From DTYU01 sp040757355 (GTDB taxonomy: Bacteria; Bacillota; Desulfotomaculia; Desulfotomaculales; Ammonificaceae), in the NCBI GenBank assembly GCA_040757355.1, contig JBFLWY010000023.1, forward strand, positions 1-45,807: a stretch of 45,807 bases of DNA, written 5' to 3'. Made by a program: the position numbers and the translations under genes. This document shows positions 24,107 through 32,294 of the stretch, piece after piece. Positions within the stretch are counted from its first letter, which is position 1, and each line of letters begins with the position of its first letter. The notes beneath the pieces are model-generated. The model did no database searches. It saw only the letters and a list, made by a program, of their open reading frames with translations, and was not told the DNA's origin.

Positions 24107-24194
24107 CCCGGCACTCAACTCTGTGTGTAACCTGTGCTCAAGCAAACGGTCATTAAAGTATCTCGTATTCTTTCCTGTGGAGTTGAGTGTCGGG
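24107..24194. repeat. TIR element 3 (88 bp)
   Basis: CCCGGCACTCAACTC...GAGTTGAGTGTCGGG. Both ends differ from consensus by one or two bases but the inner match extends to ACTC/GAGT. Flanked on the left by GGAGTCGTTCACA and on the right by TCGCCACCGAGAAT, the same flanks seen around the elements at 25119 and 25515. Confidence 0.7.
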
Positions 24195-24221
24195 TCGCCA
24201 CCGAGAATTAAAACGGCTTGT

Positions 24222-24284
24222 CTGCTTCACTCAGGCCAATGAAGGTTTCTCTGTTGAAGTGTAAAAGCTGCACTGAGTGCTGGG
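24222..24284. repeat. degenerate TIR element (63 bp)
   Basis: Right end CTGAGTGCTGGG is perfect; the left end CTGCTTCACTCAGG is decayed. It overlaps the approach to the response regulator ribosome site. Confidence 0.45.
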
Positions 24285-24327
24285 CTGTCAGTATAAGGTT
24301 GAACGTCTACTCTCAGGAGAGAAGCGC

Positions 24328-24741
24328 GTGCCGGAGGAAATGCTTAAAGTTCTCGTAGCCGATGACCAACCCGAAATTCGGGAAGTCTTCGAGGCATCCA
24401 TACTCGCGGAAGGACATCTAGCGGTGCTTGCAAAGAACGGACGCGAGGCTGTTGATATCGCACGCCGCCTTCCGCCGGACGTCGTTTTTCTAGATGTCAA
24501 AATGCCGGTGCTTGACGGCTTCGGTGTCCTGGAAGAGTTGCAAAAGGTTTCTCCTCAAGCAAATATAGTGATGATGAGCGCTGCCCCTGAAGTCGAAACA
24601 ATAACCACGGCCATTAAGAAAGGAGCCTTCACTTTCCTGTTGAAACCATTCGATATGTCCGTGATAAGGTCAATCCTAAACGAGGTCCTGCAGCAAAAAG
24701 CTGACGTATTTTTAAGGATTGCCCCTGATAAACAGTTATAA
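24328..24741 (+). CDS. single-domain response regulator (CheY/Spo0F-like)
   Basis: 137 residues from the GTG at 24328 (AGGAGA seven bases upstream); the ATG at 24340 has too short a spacing. Complete receiver: VLVADDQPE acidic pocket, VVFLDVKMPVLDG with the phosphoacceptor Asp, MMSAAPE with Ser, and LLKPFD with the conserved Lys. No output domain, so it would act by protein contact, like Spo0F or CheY. No kinase gene is adjacent; the nearest kinases are 11 kb away on the other strand with their own LytTR partner. Confidence 0.88.
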   Translation: MPEEMLKVLVADDQPEIREVFEASILAEGHLAVLAKNGREAVDIARRLPPDVVFLDVKMPVLDGFGVLEELQKVSPQANIVMMSAAPEVETITTAIKKGAFTFLLKPFDMSVIRSILNEVLQQKADVFLRIAPDKQL

Positions 24742-24826
24742 TTCGGCCCGAAATTTTCCTGCTATTGGAGGAGTTGTGTTTTAAGAACAGAATAATAAGT
24801 TAAATCAGGTTTCTTTAATTTCCTTC

Positions 24827-25060
24827 ACCCATAGGGGTGCCCCAGCACTCAAAGCAATAATTGAAAGGGCTGCCTTTATACAAAGGCTGTTGATCCCGAT
24901 GGGAAAACACCTCTGCTTTTGTTAGGTTGAGTGCTGGGCTGAGAAAAGTTCCTCACCCTTTCCTTTGTTTGCTGCGAGTCAGTTTTACAGCGGGCAAGGA
25001 CCGGGTGTAGGGCTTTACCCTTGGAACCTGAACTGGGTAACGCCAGCGGAGGGAATGGGT
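24827..25060 (+). promoter_or_regulatory. TPP (THI-box) riboswitch with a repeat element as its P3 arm
   Basis: Thiamine pyrophosphate aptamer. P1 ACCCAT/ATGGGT (24827-24832 with 25055-25060); P2 GGGGT (24834-24838) with ACCC (25017-25020); the GCTGAGA signature at 24938-24944; and CCTGAACTGGGTAACGCCAGCGGAGGGA for P4/P5. P3 is formed by the ends of a 98-bp TIR element (24841-24938). A second long hairpin, AAAGTTCCTCACCC with GGGTGTAGGGCTTT, lies between GCTGAGA and ACCC. It precedes thiD2-thiE, thiC and thiL. An aptamer of about 234 nt is far longer than usual. Confidence 0.88.
24841..24938. repeat. TIR element 4 (98 bp) inside the TPP riboswitch
   Basis: CCCAGCACTCAAAG...TTGAGTGCTGGG; perfect ends plus an AAAGCA/TGCTTT match inside. 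Its ends lie precisely between GGGGTGC and CTGAGA of the aptamer, where P3 belongs. Confidence 0.85.
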
Positions 25061-25072
25061 AACAGAGTGTTG

Positions 25073-25100
25073 TACCCCTCCGGAAGGGGTATCTTAATTT
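25073..25100 (+). terminator. candidate riboswitch expression-platform hairpin
   Basis: TACCCCT/AGGGGTA with a five-base loop followed by TCTTAATTT. The T tract is interrupted, so termination may be modest. It begins 13 bases after aptamer P1. Confidence 0.5.
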
Positions 25101-25118
25101 AGTGGGGAGCGTTTATGA

Positions 25119-25306
25119 CCCAGCACTCAATGGACTTTTTGCCCTTTGAAGGACAGACCTTCATTGAGCTTAAATGCCCAGCACTCAATAGGACTTTTTG
25201 AGCTTTGGAGGAGAGACCTTCTTTAGTCTAATGAAGTGATAGCTTTCAAACTTCAAGGTTATATTGAGTGCTGGGTTAAACTTCAAGGATTACATTGAGT
25301 GCTGGG
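25119..25306. repeat. nested TIR elements (outer 89 bp split by an inner 99 bp copy)
   Basis: Outer ends at 25119 (CCCAGCACTCAATG) and 25306 (CATTGAGTGCTGGG); inner element 25177-25275 with its own full ends. Removing the inner copy leaves one normal 89-bp element, so one copy was inserted into another. Same arrangement, inverted, at 34637-34824. Confidence 0.82.
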
Positions 25307-25363
25307 TCGCCACCGAGAATGAAAAGGAAGGTTCAATAGTCACTAACGTACCGCTATACGGAA

Positions 25364-25473
25364 CGCGGCGAGAAACAAGCAGTGCGAGGAAGGCACAGCC
25401 CAGCACTCAGACTGGTATCAAAAACTAACTACGCGGCGAGCCTGACAAAGCAATGCGCCGTTTATCACCGCGC
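25364..25473. repeat. REP-like palindrome, copy 2, with a truncated TIR element inside
   Basis: Left arm CGCGGCGAGAAACAAGCAGTG, then a TIR left end (25399, CCCAGCACTCAG), then the right arm GCGAGCCTGAC...TTTATCACCGCGC. The right half of the inserted element has been lost. Confidence 0.65.
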
Positions 25474-25514
25474 CCACCAGTAGAAGTACTATTTTTCAGG
25501 GGAGTCGTTCACGA

Positions 25515-25618
25515 CCAGCACTCAGAAGGCGTCTGACACTGATAGTTACGCACCATGGCTTTAGGTTTTTTGATGTAAGCTAATAACAATTATAAATGTT
25601 GGATTGAGTGCTGCTGGG
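25515..25618. repeat. TIR element 5 (about 104 bp)
   Basis: CCAGCACTCAGAAGG...TTGAGTGCTGCTGGG. The left end is one C short and the right end carries a three-base CTG duplication. Left flank AGTCGTTCACGA is shared with other copies. Confidence 0.6.
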
Positions 25619-25663
25619 CAAACAATCTCCAGGAGATTTTATCCTGTAAACTGAAGGTCTATT

Positions 25664-26707
25664 ATGGAAGCTAAGGTGTTATACCGGTTGCTCGACGCAA
25701 ACTTAAACCGCGCATGCGAAGGTCTGCGGGTTCTGGAAGACGTTGCCCGTTTTATGCTGGGTGACGCCACCCTGTCAAAAACAATAAGGGGGGCCCGGCA
25801 CGAGTTGCGCCGCGCTGCGCCAAACCTTCCGGGTGACCTTCTTTCTGCGAGAGATGTATCGGGAGACTTTGGCACTGCTTACAGAGAGGCGTCCCACTTG
25901 GGAACGAGCAGCTTTGTGACCGCAAACGCCCGCCGGGTTCAAGAAGCAGCGCGGGTACTCGAAGAGACAGCGCGATGCCTTATGCCGGAGGCTGTAGAAA
26001 CCTTCAAGCGGACTCGCTTCCTGGCCTATGAACTGGAACAGGATCTCGTCCGGAGGGCTCACTTGACAGAGAAAGCTGAATTCTTGAATAATCTCAGGCT
26101 TTACGTAATCGTCGGTACCAGCCATACCGGATCCCGACCCGTCCCCGACGTGGTCCGGGAAGCAATCCGCGGGGGAGCGGGGCTAATCCAACTGCGTGAG
26201 AAGCAACTGCCGGCAAGGAGTTTTTTAGAGTTGGCGCGTCTGCTCCGAGATATTACGAACGAAGGGGGAGTACCGCTAATCATCAACGACCGCGTTGACA
26301 TAGCGGCGGCGTCCGGTGCGGACGGGGTGCACCTCGGTCAGGAGGACCTGCCGGTGTCAGCCGCCCGCCGGATACTCGGCTACCGCGCTATCATTGGGGT
26401 GTCGGCCCACAGCGTCGCCGAGGCCGTTGCCGCAGAGCAAGACGGGGCCGACTACGTTGGGGTGGGGCCGGTTTTTGCCACCACAACCAAGCCCGAACTT
26501 GAACCGAAGGGATTATTGCTTCTAAACGCGGTACTCCAAGCTGTACACGTGCCCGTTGTAGCCATCGGCGGTATAAACCGTGAAAACGTGGCTTCCGTGG
26601 TGGGGGCCGGAGTGAACCGGGTAGCGGTGGTCAGCGCAGTGGCGGGAGCGCCGGATGTGGCCGGAAGTGCGGCCATGATGCTAAAAATTCTGGAGGGGTC
26701 GAATTGA
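25664..26707 (+). CDS. thiE: bifunctional ThiD2-ThiE: HMP-P kinase and thiamine phosphate synthase
   Basis: 347 residues. Residues 1-135 match the ThiD2 domain (YRLLDANLNRACEGLRVLEDVARF, ARHELR, RRVQEAARVLEE), a hydroxymethylpyrimidine phosphate kinase often fused to ThiE. Residues 145-345 are the ThiE barrel (LYVIVGTSH, LIQLREKQ, LIINDRVDIA, GVHLGQEDLP, GVSAHS, DYVGVGPVFATTTK, PVVAIGGI), which joins HMP-PP to thiazole phosphate to give thiamine phosphate. The fusion explains why no separate thiD lies in this operon. Starts 600 bases after the riboswitch; the repeat-filled leader between them is unusual. It overlaps thiC by four bases. Confidence 0.93.
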   Translation: MEAKVLYRLLDANLNRACEGLRVLEDVARFMLGDATLSKTIRGARHELRRAAPNLPGDLLSARDVSGDFGTAYREASHLGTSSFVTANARRVQEAARVLEETARCLMPEAVETFKRTRFLAYELEQDLVRRAHLTEKAEFLNNLRLYVIVGTSHTGSRPVPDVVREAIRGGAGLIQLREKQLPARSFLELARLLRDITNEGGVPLIINDRVDIAAASGADGVHLGQEDLPVSAARRILGYRAIIGVSAHSVAEAVAAEQDGADYVGVGPVFATTTKPELEPKGLLLLNAVLQAVHVPVVAIGGINRENVASVVGAGVNRVAVVSAVAGAPDVAGSAAMMLKILEGSN

Positions 26708-28002
26708 CACAGTTACAGGCGGCCAAAAATGGGATTATAACGCCGGAGATGGAACGGGTGGCCGCCCGGGAGGGCCGAACCGCCGAGTTTGTCCGGTCGG
26801 GGGTAGCGGCGGGAACGATCGTGATTCCGGCTAATAAAAATCATACCGGTCTCGATCCGCAGGGCATCGGTGCCGGGCTTAGAACCAAGGTTAACGCAAA
26901 CATCGGTACTTCCACCCGGTTTACCGACATCGAACACGAACTGCTTAAACTCCGCATGGCGCTCGAAGCAGGAGCCGATGCAGTAATGGACTTGAGCACG
27001 GGGGGCGATCTGGACGCACTGCGCCGGCAGACCGTTTCCGAAAGCCCCGTACCGGTCGGCACGGTTCCGATTTACCAAGCTGCGATCGAAGCACTCCAGC
27101 GCAATGGGAGTATCGTGGCCTTAAGCGCCGACAATATTTTTGAAGTGATAGAACGCCATGCTATGGACGGCGTTGACTTTATCACCGTACACTGCGGAGT
27201 TACTTCGGCCAGCATAGAACAACTGCGCCGCCAAGGAAGGGTCACAGATATTGTAAGCCGCGGCGGGTCGTTCATTCTCGGGTGGATGCTTCACAACGGT
27301 GCGGAAAACCCGCTTTACGCCGAGTTCGACCGCCTGCTGGACATCTGCCTCAATTACGACGTAACCTTGAGTCTCGGCGACGGTTTGAGGCCCGGCTGCT
27401 TGGCAGACGCGACCGACCGGGCTCAAATCCAAGAGTTGATCATCCTCGGCGAGCTGGTCGACCGTGCGCGCGAACGAGGTGTGCAGGTGATGGTGGAGGG
27501 ACCCGGACACGTACCACTTGACCAGGTTGCGGCGAATGTGCAGCTCCAAAAATCCCTCTGCGGCGGAGCTCCTTTCTACGTGCTGGGACCGCTTGTTACG
27601 GACATCGCCCCGGGCTACGACCATGTCGTTTCCGCGATCGGGGGCGCTGTAGCAGCCATGGCGGGTGCCGATTTCCTCTGTTACGTTACTCCGGCGGAAC
27701 ACCTGGGTCTCCCTACCCCGGATGACGTAAGGGAAGGCGTGATCACAGCACGTATAGCGGGACACGCGGCAGACGTTGTCAATGGCATCCCGGGCGCACG
27801 GGATAAAGATCTCGCCATGTCGCGGGCCCGCAAGGCCCTCGACTGGAACCGGCAGCTTGCGCTGGCCATCGACCCGCAAAAAGCCAGGCGGTTACGCCAG
27901 GAGCGCAACCCCGACGGGATGCGTGAGTGTACCATGTGCGGGGAATTCTGTGCGATGAAACTGGTAGCAGACTTTCTCGGCACTACAAAAACGATGTGTT
28001 GA
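26704..28002 (+). CDS. thiC: phosphomethylpyrimidine synthase ThiC
   Basis: 432 residues from a TTG overlapping the thiE stop, with GGAGGGG six bases upstream. Converts 5-aminoimidazole ribotide to hydroxymethylpyrimidine phosphate by radical SAM chemistry. Seen: GNKNH-like IPANKNH, KVNANIGTS, ADAVMDLSTGG, ESPVPVGTVPIYQA, HCGV, SRGGS, GDGLRPGC, EGPGHVPL, GAPFYVLGPLVTDIAPGYDH, and the C-terminal CTMCGEFC that holds the [4Fe-4S] cluster (CX2CX3C, one residue shorter than E. coli CX2CX4C, as I recall for short clostridial forms). It lacks the long N-terminal domain of proteobacterial ThiC. Confidence 0.95.
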   Translation: MTQLQAAKNGIITPEMERVAAREGRTAEFVRSGVAAGTIVIPANKNHTGLDPQGIGAGLRTKVNANIGTSTRFTDIEHELLKLRMALEAGADAVMDLSTGGDLDALRRQTVSESPVPVGTVPIYQAAIEALQRNGSIVALSADNIFEVIERHAMDGVDFITVHCGVTSASIEQLRRQGRVTDIVSRGGSFILGWMLHNGAENPLYAEFDRLLDICLNYDVTLSLGDGLRPGCLADATDRAQIQELIILGELVDRARERGVQVMVEGPGHVPLDQVAANVQLQKSLCGGAPFYVLGPLVTDIAPGYDHVVSAIGGAVAAMAGADFLCYVTPAEHLGLPTPDDVREGVITARIAGHAADVVNGIPGARDKDLAMSRARKALDWNRQLALAIDPQKARRLRQERNPDGMRECTMCGEFCAMKLVADFLGTTKTMC

Positions 28003-28016
28003 TCAGGACGTTGAAT

Positions 28017-29033
28017 ATGACCAAGCTGGGTGAATTAGGCGAGTTCGGGCTCATTGCCCGCCTGACGGCAGGTCTCAGTTACGGTTCCGAAGTAGTAAAA
28101 GGTGTTGGTGATGACGCGGCGGTTTTAGACTATGGTGACCGGTGGGTCCTTTTCACCACCGACGCGATGATTGAAGAAGTACACTTTCGCCTTAGTCAGG
28201 TAACACCCCAGGACGTCGGCTTCAAAGCTCTGGCAGTCAACATAAGCGACATCGCCGCCATGGGCGGCCGTCCGCAATACGCTGTTGTGGCTGCCGGACT
28301 GCCCGACTATTTTTCGGCAGAAGAAGCGTCAGCCCTCTACGAAGGACTCCGGGAAGCCGCAGACGAGTTCGGCGTAAGCCTGGTCGGCGGGGACACCACC
28401 AACACGCCGGTCCTTTTTATCAGCGTGGCCCTGCTCGGGGAGTCCGCGCCCGGGTGCGTGCGTTACCGCAACGGTGCACAAGTTGGAGATATTATCTGTA
28501 CGACCGGCCCCCTGGGCGGGGGTGCGGCAGGGCTTTTTCTCCTGGACAACGAAGGAGTCTCCTGCCCGGAGCCGCTCCGAAACTTCTTGCTGCGGAAGTA
28601 TAAACGCCCGGAGCCTCGGGTAGAAGCAGGATTAATCTTATCATCGATACCAGCCGTCCACGCGCTGATCGACGTCAGCGACGGTTTGGCTTCAGAAGTG
28701 CACCACATCGGGGCGGAGAGCGGTTGCGGGTGCCGGCTTTTTCGTGCGGCCGTACCGGTGGAGCCTGCCGCGGAACTGGTGGGCAGGCGTGCGGGGGTAG
28801 ACCCGGTTGACTGGGCACTTTTCGGGGGAGACGACTACGAACTGGTTTTCACTGTTGCCCCCGAGGCTATGGGTGAAGTAAGCGAGGCTCTATTGTCGGC
28901 AGGTGCAAGCTGCAGGCCGGTAGGACAGGTTGTACCGGAAAAAGGTGTTTGGCTTATCCATCAGGACGGGGGTTGCACCAGTTTACCGCCCGCAGGCTAC
29001 CAGCACTTCGTAACGGGCAGACCAACCCGATAA
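28017..29033 (+). CDS. thiL: thiamine-monophosphate kinase ThiL
   Basis: 338 residues from the ATG at 28017 (AGGA eight bases upstream); the frame is open further back inside thiC but with no family similarity. PurM-like kinase that phosphorylates thiamine phosphate to the pyrophosphate, the ligand of the riboswitch upstream. Motifs: GELGEFGLIARL, VGDDAAVL, TTDAMIEEVHF, ALAVNISDIAAMGG, VGGDTT, LIDVSDGLASEVHHI, FGGDDYELVFT. Completes the operon HMP synthesis, kinase/coupling, final kinase. No thiazole-branch gene (thiG, thiS, thiH) is present here. Confidence 0.94.
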   Translation: MTKLGELGEFGLIARLTAGLSYGSEVVKGVGDDAAVLDYGDRWVLFTTDAMIEEVHFRLSQVTPQDVGFKALAVNISDIAAMGGRPQYAVVAAGLPDYFSAEEASALYEGLREAADEFGVSLVGGDTTNTPVLFISVALLGESAPGCVRYRNGAQVGDIICTTGPLGGGAAGLFLLDNEGVSCPEPLRNFLLRKYKRPEPRVEAGLILSSIPAVHALIDVSDGLASEVHHIGAESGCGCRLFRAAVPVEPAAELVGRRAGVDPVDWALFGGDDYELVFTVAPEAMGEVSEALLSAGASCRPVGQVVPEKGVWLIHQDGGCTSLPPAGYQHFVTGRPTR

Positions 29034-29093
29034 AGAACACCGGTTCCAATGTTAGGCATACACGACGATTAATCGCCGCCACCGGGAACGAAA

Positions 29094-29603
29094 ATGGTTG
29101 GAGAGTGTGGTAACGGCTTGTATTATTTTGAGGTTAAAAGCGATTCGCCGGAAGCAACCAGGACAATCGGCGAAAAAGTCGGCCGGTTTCTTGCAGCCGG
29201 TGACGTAGTTGCCCTTTACGGTGACCTCGGGGCCGGTAAAACCTGTTTTGCGCAGGGGGTGGCGCGGGGATTAGGAATCTTGGGCCAGGTGACAAGCCCC
29301 ACCTTCGTGTTGCTGCGGGAGTACGAGGGGCGGTTGCCCCTTTACCATTTTGACGCCTACCGCTTGAGCGGCCCCGAAGATTTCGCGGAACTCGGCAGCG
29401 AAGAGTATTTTTCCGGCCCGGGAGTCAGCATCATAGAATGGGCGGAACGGGTAACCGATATCCTGCCCGAGGACCGCCTAGAGGTTGAATTACTCCGTTT
29501 GCACGGAGAAGAGAATACCCGGCTAATCCACTTTAAGGGCACCGGGGAACGCTCGCTGGCAATTGTGGAGGTATTAAAGCGTGTCTTACGTTTTGGGAAT
29601 TGA
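29094..29603 (+). CDS. tsaE: tRNA t6A ATPase TsaE
   Basis: 169 residues. Walker A GDLGAGKT at about 43-50, then VTSPTFVLLREYEG, LYHFDAYRL and IEWAERV, the usual TsaE pattern. ATPase of the TsaBDE complex that makes N6-threonylcarbamoyl-adenosine at position 37 of ANN-decoding tRNAs. The ribosome site before the ATG at 29094 is weak; a TTG at 29118 behind GGAGAG is an alternative. It overlaps tsaB by 23 bases, beginning the standard cluster tsaE-tsaB-rimI-tsaD. Confidence 0.93.
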   Translation: MVGECGNGLYYFEVKSDSPEATRTIGEKVGRFLAAGDVVALYGDLGAGKTCFAQGVARGLGILGQVTSPTFVLLREYEGRLPLYHFDAYRLSGPEDFAELGSEEYFSGPGVSIIEWAERVTDILPEDRLEVELLRLHGEENTRLIHFKGTGERSLAIVEVLKRVLRFGN

Positions 29604-30279
29604 AACGGCAACTCCAGTCTTAAGCGCGGCCGTCGTCGGGAAGACCGGCTTACTTTCCGAACAGTCTGTTCTGGGAGAGCGGCTTCATTCTGTACGGCTT
29701 ATTCCGCTCATCCATGACCTGCTGGTTGGGTGCGGGATCACTTTGCGCGACCTCATCGGCATCGCGGTCTCCATTGGACCGGGTTCCTTCACCGGCCTTC
29801 GGATCGGTTTGATTACTGCGAAAACCCTTGCACAAATTTTCGGTCTGCCGGTCGTAGGGGTATCTACGCTCCTCGCGCTTGCCGCACCGTTCCTTACCGG
29901 AGGCATACCGGTCTGTCCGGTGCTGACCTCGCGCCGGCGAGAAGTATACGCAGCGGTTTACCAGGGAAACGGGCAGGATGTTAAGATCCTCGTTCCACCA
30001 TTCGCCTCGTCTCCACCCGGAATCCCCAAAAGACTTGCACCGTTCGGCCGGGTGATCCTAACCGGCGAAGGAGCTTGGGCCTTCAGAACAGAGCTCCAGG
30101 CAATTTTTCCGGACAAAGCGGTGCTTGCACCGGAGATTTATAACTACCCGCGCGGAGCCGTGGTTGCAGCTCTCGGGTTGAAAGACCTCACAACGGGCAG
30201 AGGTACCGACGCACTTTCTTTGGTTCCGGAATACGTACGTCCTCCGGCGATTACGGGAGGAGTTCAGGGTGAAGGTTAA
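29581..30279 (+). CDS. tsaB: tRNA t6A scaffold protein TsaB
   Basis: 232 residues from a GTG with GGAGG upstream inside tsaE. ASKHA-fold paralog of TsaD without the metal site: VLGIETATPVLSAAVV, HSVRLIPLIHDLL, SIGPGSFTGLRIGL, GVSTLLALA. Dimerises with TsaD and recruits TsaE in t6A synthesis. Ends with a typical VPEYVRPP tail and overlaps rimI by 11 bases. Confidence 0.93.
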   Translation: MSYVLGIETATPVLSAAVVGKTGLLSEQSVLGERLHSVRLIPLIHDLLVGCGITLRDLIGIAVSIGPGSFTGLRIGLITAKTLAQIFGLPVVGVSTLLALAAPFLTGGIPVCPVLTSRRREVYAAVYQGNGQDVKILVPPFASSPPGIPKRLAPFGRVILTGEGAWAFRTELQAIFPDKAVLAPEIYNYPRGAVVAALGLKDLTTGRGTDALSLVPEYVRPPAITGGVQGEG

Positions 30280-30730
30280 GATAGACTCTATGGGGCAGGA
30301 GCACCTCGACCAGGTAGTCGCAATCGAGAACGTTTCTTTCCCCATCCCCTGGAAACGTGATACGTTTCTATTTGAGATACTCCTAAACGAACTTGCAGAT
30401 TATATTGTCGCCCTCAAGGACGACCAGGTGGTCGGTTACGGCGGTATGTGGTTGATACTTGACGAAGCCCACATCACAAACATCGCAGTCCACCCCGTAT
30501 TTCGCAGCAGGGGCATAGGAAAGCAGATTTTAAACGGTTTAATCAGAAGAGCCGCCGGACGCGGCGTGAAGCAAATGACGCTGGAAGTACGCCCTTCAAA
30601 TCTTGTTGCCTGTAGGCTGTACAGAGAGTTCGGCTTTGTGGAAAAAGGGGTTCGGAAACGGTATTACCAGGACAACAACGAGGACGCCATTGTCATGTGG
30701 CTCGAGAACATACAGGCAAAAGCCAGGTGA
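30269..30730 (+). CDS. rimI: ribosomal protein S18 alanine N-acetyltransferase RimI
   Basis: 153 residues from a GTG behind GGGAGGAG. GNAT fold: VVAIENVSFPIPWKRDTF, VVGYGGMWLILDEAHITNIAVHP, then the acetyl-CoA loop RSRGIGKQIL and LEVRPSNLVACRLYREFGFVEKGVRKRYY. Fusion or adjacency with tsaB/tsaD is common in Firmicutes. The gap after it carries a REP-like palindrome, so tsaD may need its own start signals. Confidence 0.92.
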   Translation: MKVKIDSMGQEHLDQVVAIENVSFPIPWKRDTFLFEILLNELADYIVALKDDQVVGYGGMWLILDEAHITNIAVHPVFRSRGIGKQILNGLIRRAAGRGVKQMTLEVRPSNLVACRLYREFGFVEKGVRKRYYQDNNEDAIVMWLENIQAKAR

Positions 30731-30765
30731 AATCGGGGAGTAACTTATTCAGGGACTGTGCGGGG

Positions 30766-30855
30766 CGCGGCGATAAGCTGCGCACAGCGGCGTCAGACGA
30801 TCGGCCCCGGCCCGTCGCCAATCGTACTCCTTGATCTGCCCAGCGATCACCGCGT
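30766..30855. repeat. degenerate REP-like palindrome between rimI and tsaD
   Basis: CGCGGCGATAAGCTGCGCA...GTCAGAC at one end and GATCACCGCG at the other, in reverse orientation to copy 1. Interior diverged. Confidence 0.5.
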
Positions 30856-30967
30856 TCCGTCGATGCAGGCTGAGTAGTTGCATCGGGAGAATGTTTCAAA
30901 ACGAGCTGTGTCTCTGAGTTGAAGGCTTGGCAGGCGAGTTTTGCAGCAGCCAGATAGGAGGGTATCT

Positions 30968-31993
30968 TTGGGCGTTCTTATTCTGGGCATTGAAACCTCT
31001 TGCGACGAAACGGCGGCAGCAGTGGTAGCCGACGGGCAAAGGATTATGTCTAACGTCATTGCTTCACAGGTGGAAATCCACAGCCGTTTCGGTGGAGTTG
31101 TGCCTGAAGTGGCATCACGGCGCCATATTGAGACTCTGAACCCGGTTATTTCGACGGCTCTTGCCGAAGCCGGTATTGGATTTATGGACCTGAGCGCTGT
31201 TGCGGTAACCCAGGGCCCTGGTCTTTTGGGTTCCCTCCTGGTGGGGCTGATGGCCGCTAAGAGCTTGTCCTTTGCCCTGAATATTCCGCTCGTTGCCGTC
31301 AACCATATCGAGGCGCACATCTATGCCAACTTCCTGCTTGGAGAGGAGGTCCCCTTCCCTTTTGTGGCAATGGTGGTTTCCGGAGGGCATACAGACATCC
31401 TGTACGCCGAGAGTCACAGTGAGATGCGGCTTGTGGGGCAAACCCGTGATGATGCAGCCGGCGAGGCCTTTGACAAGGTGGCCCGCGTGCTGGGCCTCGG
31501 TTACCCAGGCGGGCCGGCGACCGAGCGCTTGGCGCGGCAAGGCGACCCGGAAGCGATACCGTTACCGCGGGCTTTCCTGGGAGAACACTCCTTTGATACT
31601 AGCTTTAGCGGGGTGAAGACCGCGGTTGTGAACTATGTCAACCGTGCGCGCCTTAAGGGTGAGATTGTTAATCTCGCGGATGTCGCCGCGGGTTTTGAAG
31701 CGGCAGTGGTCGAGGTTTTGGCAACCAAGGCACTAGATGCGGTTCAAACTTACGGGGCAAAGGCACTGCTTCTTGCGGGCGGCGTTGCAGCGAACAAAAA
31801 ACTCCGGGGCGTTATCCTTGACAGAACCCGCCTGAAAAACGTTAAGGTGCTAATCCCCCCGCCTGCCCTGTGTACGGATAACGCAGCGATGGTTGGAGCA
31901 GCGGGTTACTACCGTTTCCTTCGGGGTGATATTGCACCCTTCGATATCAATGCCGTGGCAGGACTCTCCCTAAGCGAGAACTCATCAAGATAA
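30968..31993 (+). CDS. tsaD: tRNA t6A transferase TsaD
   Basis: 341 residues from a TTG five bases after AGGAGG, giving the conserved LILGIETSCDETAAAVV start; the longer frame upstream runs through repeat sequence. Transfers threonylcarbamoyl to A37 of tRNA. The metal-binding VNHIEAH motif, MVVSGGHTDI, DDAAGEAFDKVARVLGLGYPGGP, FSGVKTAV and LAGGVAANKKLR are all present. Confidence 0.95.
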   Translation: MGVLILGIETSCDETAAAVVADGQRIMSNVIASQVEIHSRFGGVVPEVASRRHIETLNPVISTALAEAGIGFMDLSAVAVTQGPGLLGSLLVGLMAAKSLSFALNIPLVAVNHIEAHIYANFLLGEEVPFPFVAMVVSGGHTDILYAESHSEMRLVGQTRDDAAGEAFDKVARVLGLGYPGGPATERLARQGDPEAIPLPRAFLGEHSFDTSFSGVKTAVVNYVNRARLKGEIVNLADVAAGFEAAVVEVLATKALDAVQTYGAKALLLAGGVAANKKLRGVILDRTRLKNVKVLIPPPALCTDNAAMVGAAGYYRFLRGDIAPFDINAVAGLSLSENSSR

Positions 31994-32294
31994 TGACTAA
32001 ACTTTCGCACTTAACTTGCGCCTGAGCCGCAACTTTTGAAAAAGCTGCCGGCGTTGTCCCCAAGGAGCCCAGCACTCAGATTGGCACTTAAGGTATAGTT
32101 ACGTGTAGCATAAACATACGTTTTGACGAAATTAACATTCTCCAAAGACGAACTGAGTGCTGGGCAAGCCCCGGGCATTGCCCACAGAAAGTTTATCACC
32201 GCGCGTAACGGAGCACTGCGCTTCGGGGGACAACAAACAGCACGGCTACCATAACTGCGAAAGTTGAGATAATGAATTACCCTGGACGGATGAT
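31994..32294. other. intergenic region with TIR element 6 and a decayed REP arm
   Basis: The TIR element at 32068 and a right-arm-like TTTATCACCGCGC near 32192 occupy it. No ORF or clear terminator for tsaD. Confidence 0.45.
32068..32164. repeat. TIR element 6 (97 bp)
   Basis: CCCAGCACTCAG...CTGAGTGCTGGG. Its left 50 bases (CAGATTGGCACTTAAGGTAT and on) match the reverse complement of the right end of element 7 at 33839, so these two are close relatives in opposite orientation on either side of pabB. Confidence 0.78.

Larger units (their letters stand above)
25119..25492 (+). repeat. long inverted repeat, arm A
   Basis: Nested TIR elements, a GGTTCAATAGTCACTAACGT stretch, a REP-like arm and a truncated TIR element. 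Nearly the same sequence occurs in reverse at 34390-34824, about 8.9 kb away. Arm A lacks the right half of the last TIR element, which arm B keeps. Confidence 0.82.

Noticed and set aside
24841..25618. CRISPR-like array because of recurring CCCAGCACTCA motifs
   Set aside because: The motif occurs as inverted pairs at irregular spacing, some nested, with no constant repeat-spacer period and no cas genes.
24841..25618. Integron attC sites
   Set aside because: Similar size, but no GTTRRRY/RYYYAAC core sites, no gene cassettes between copies and no integrase.
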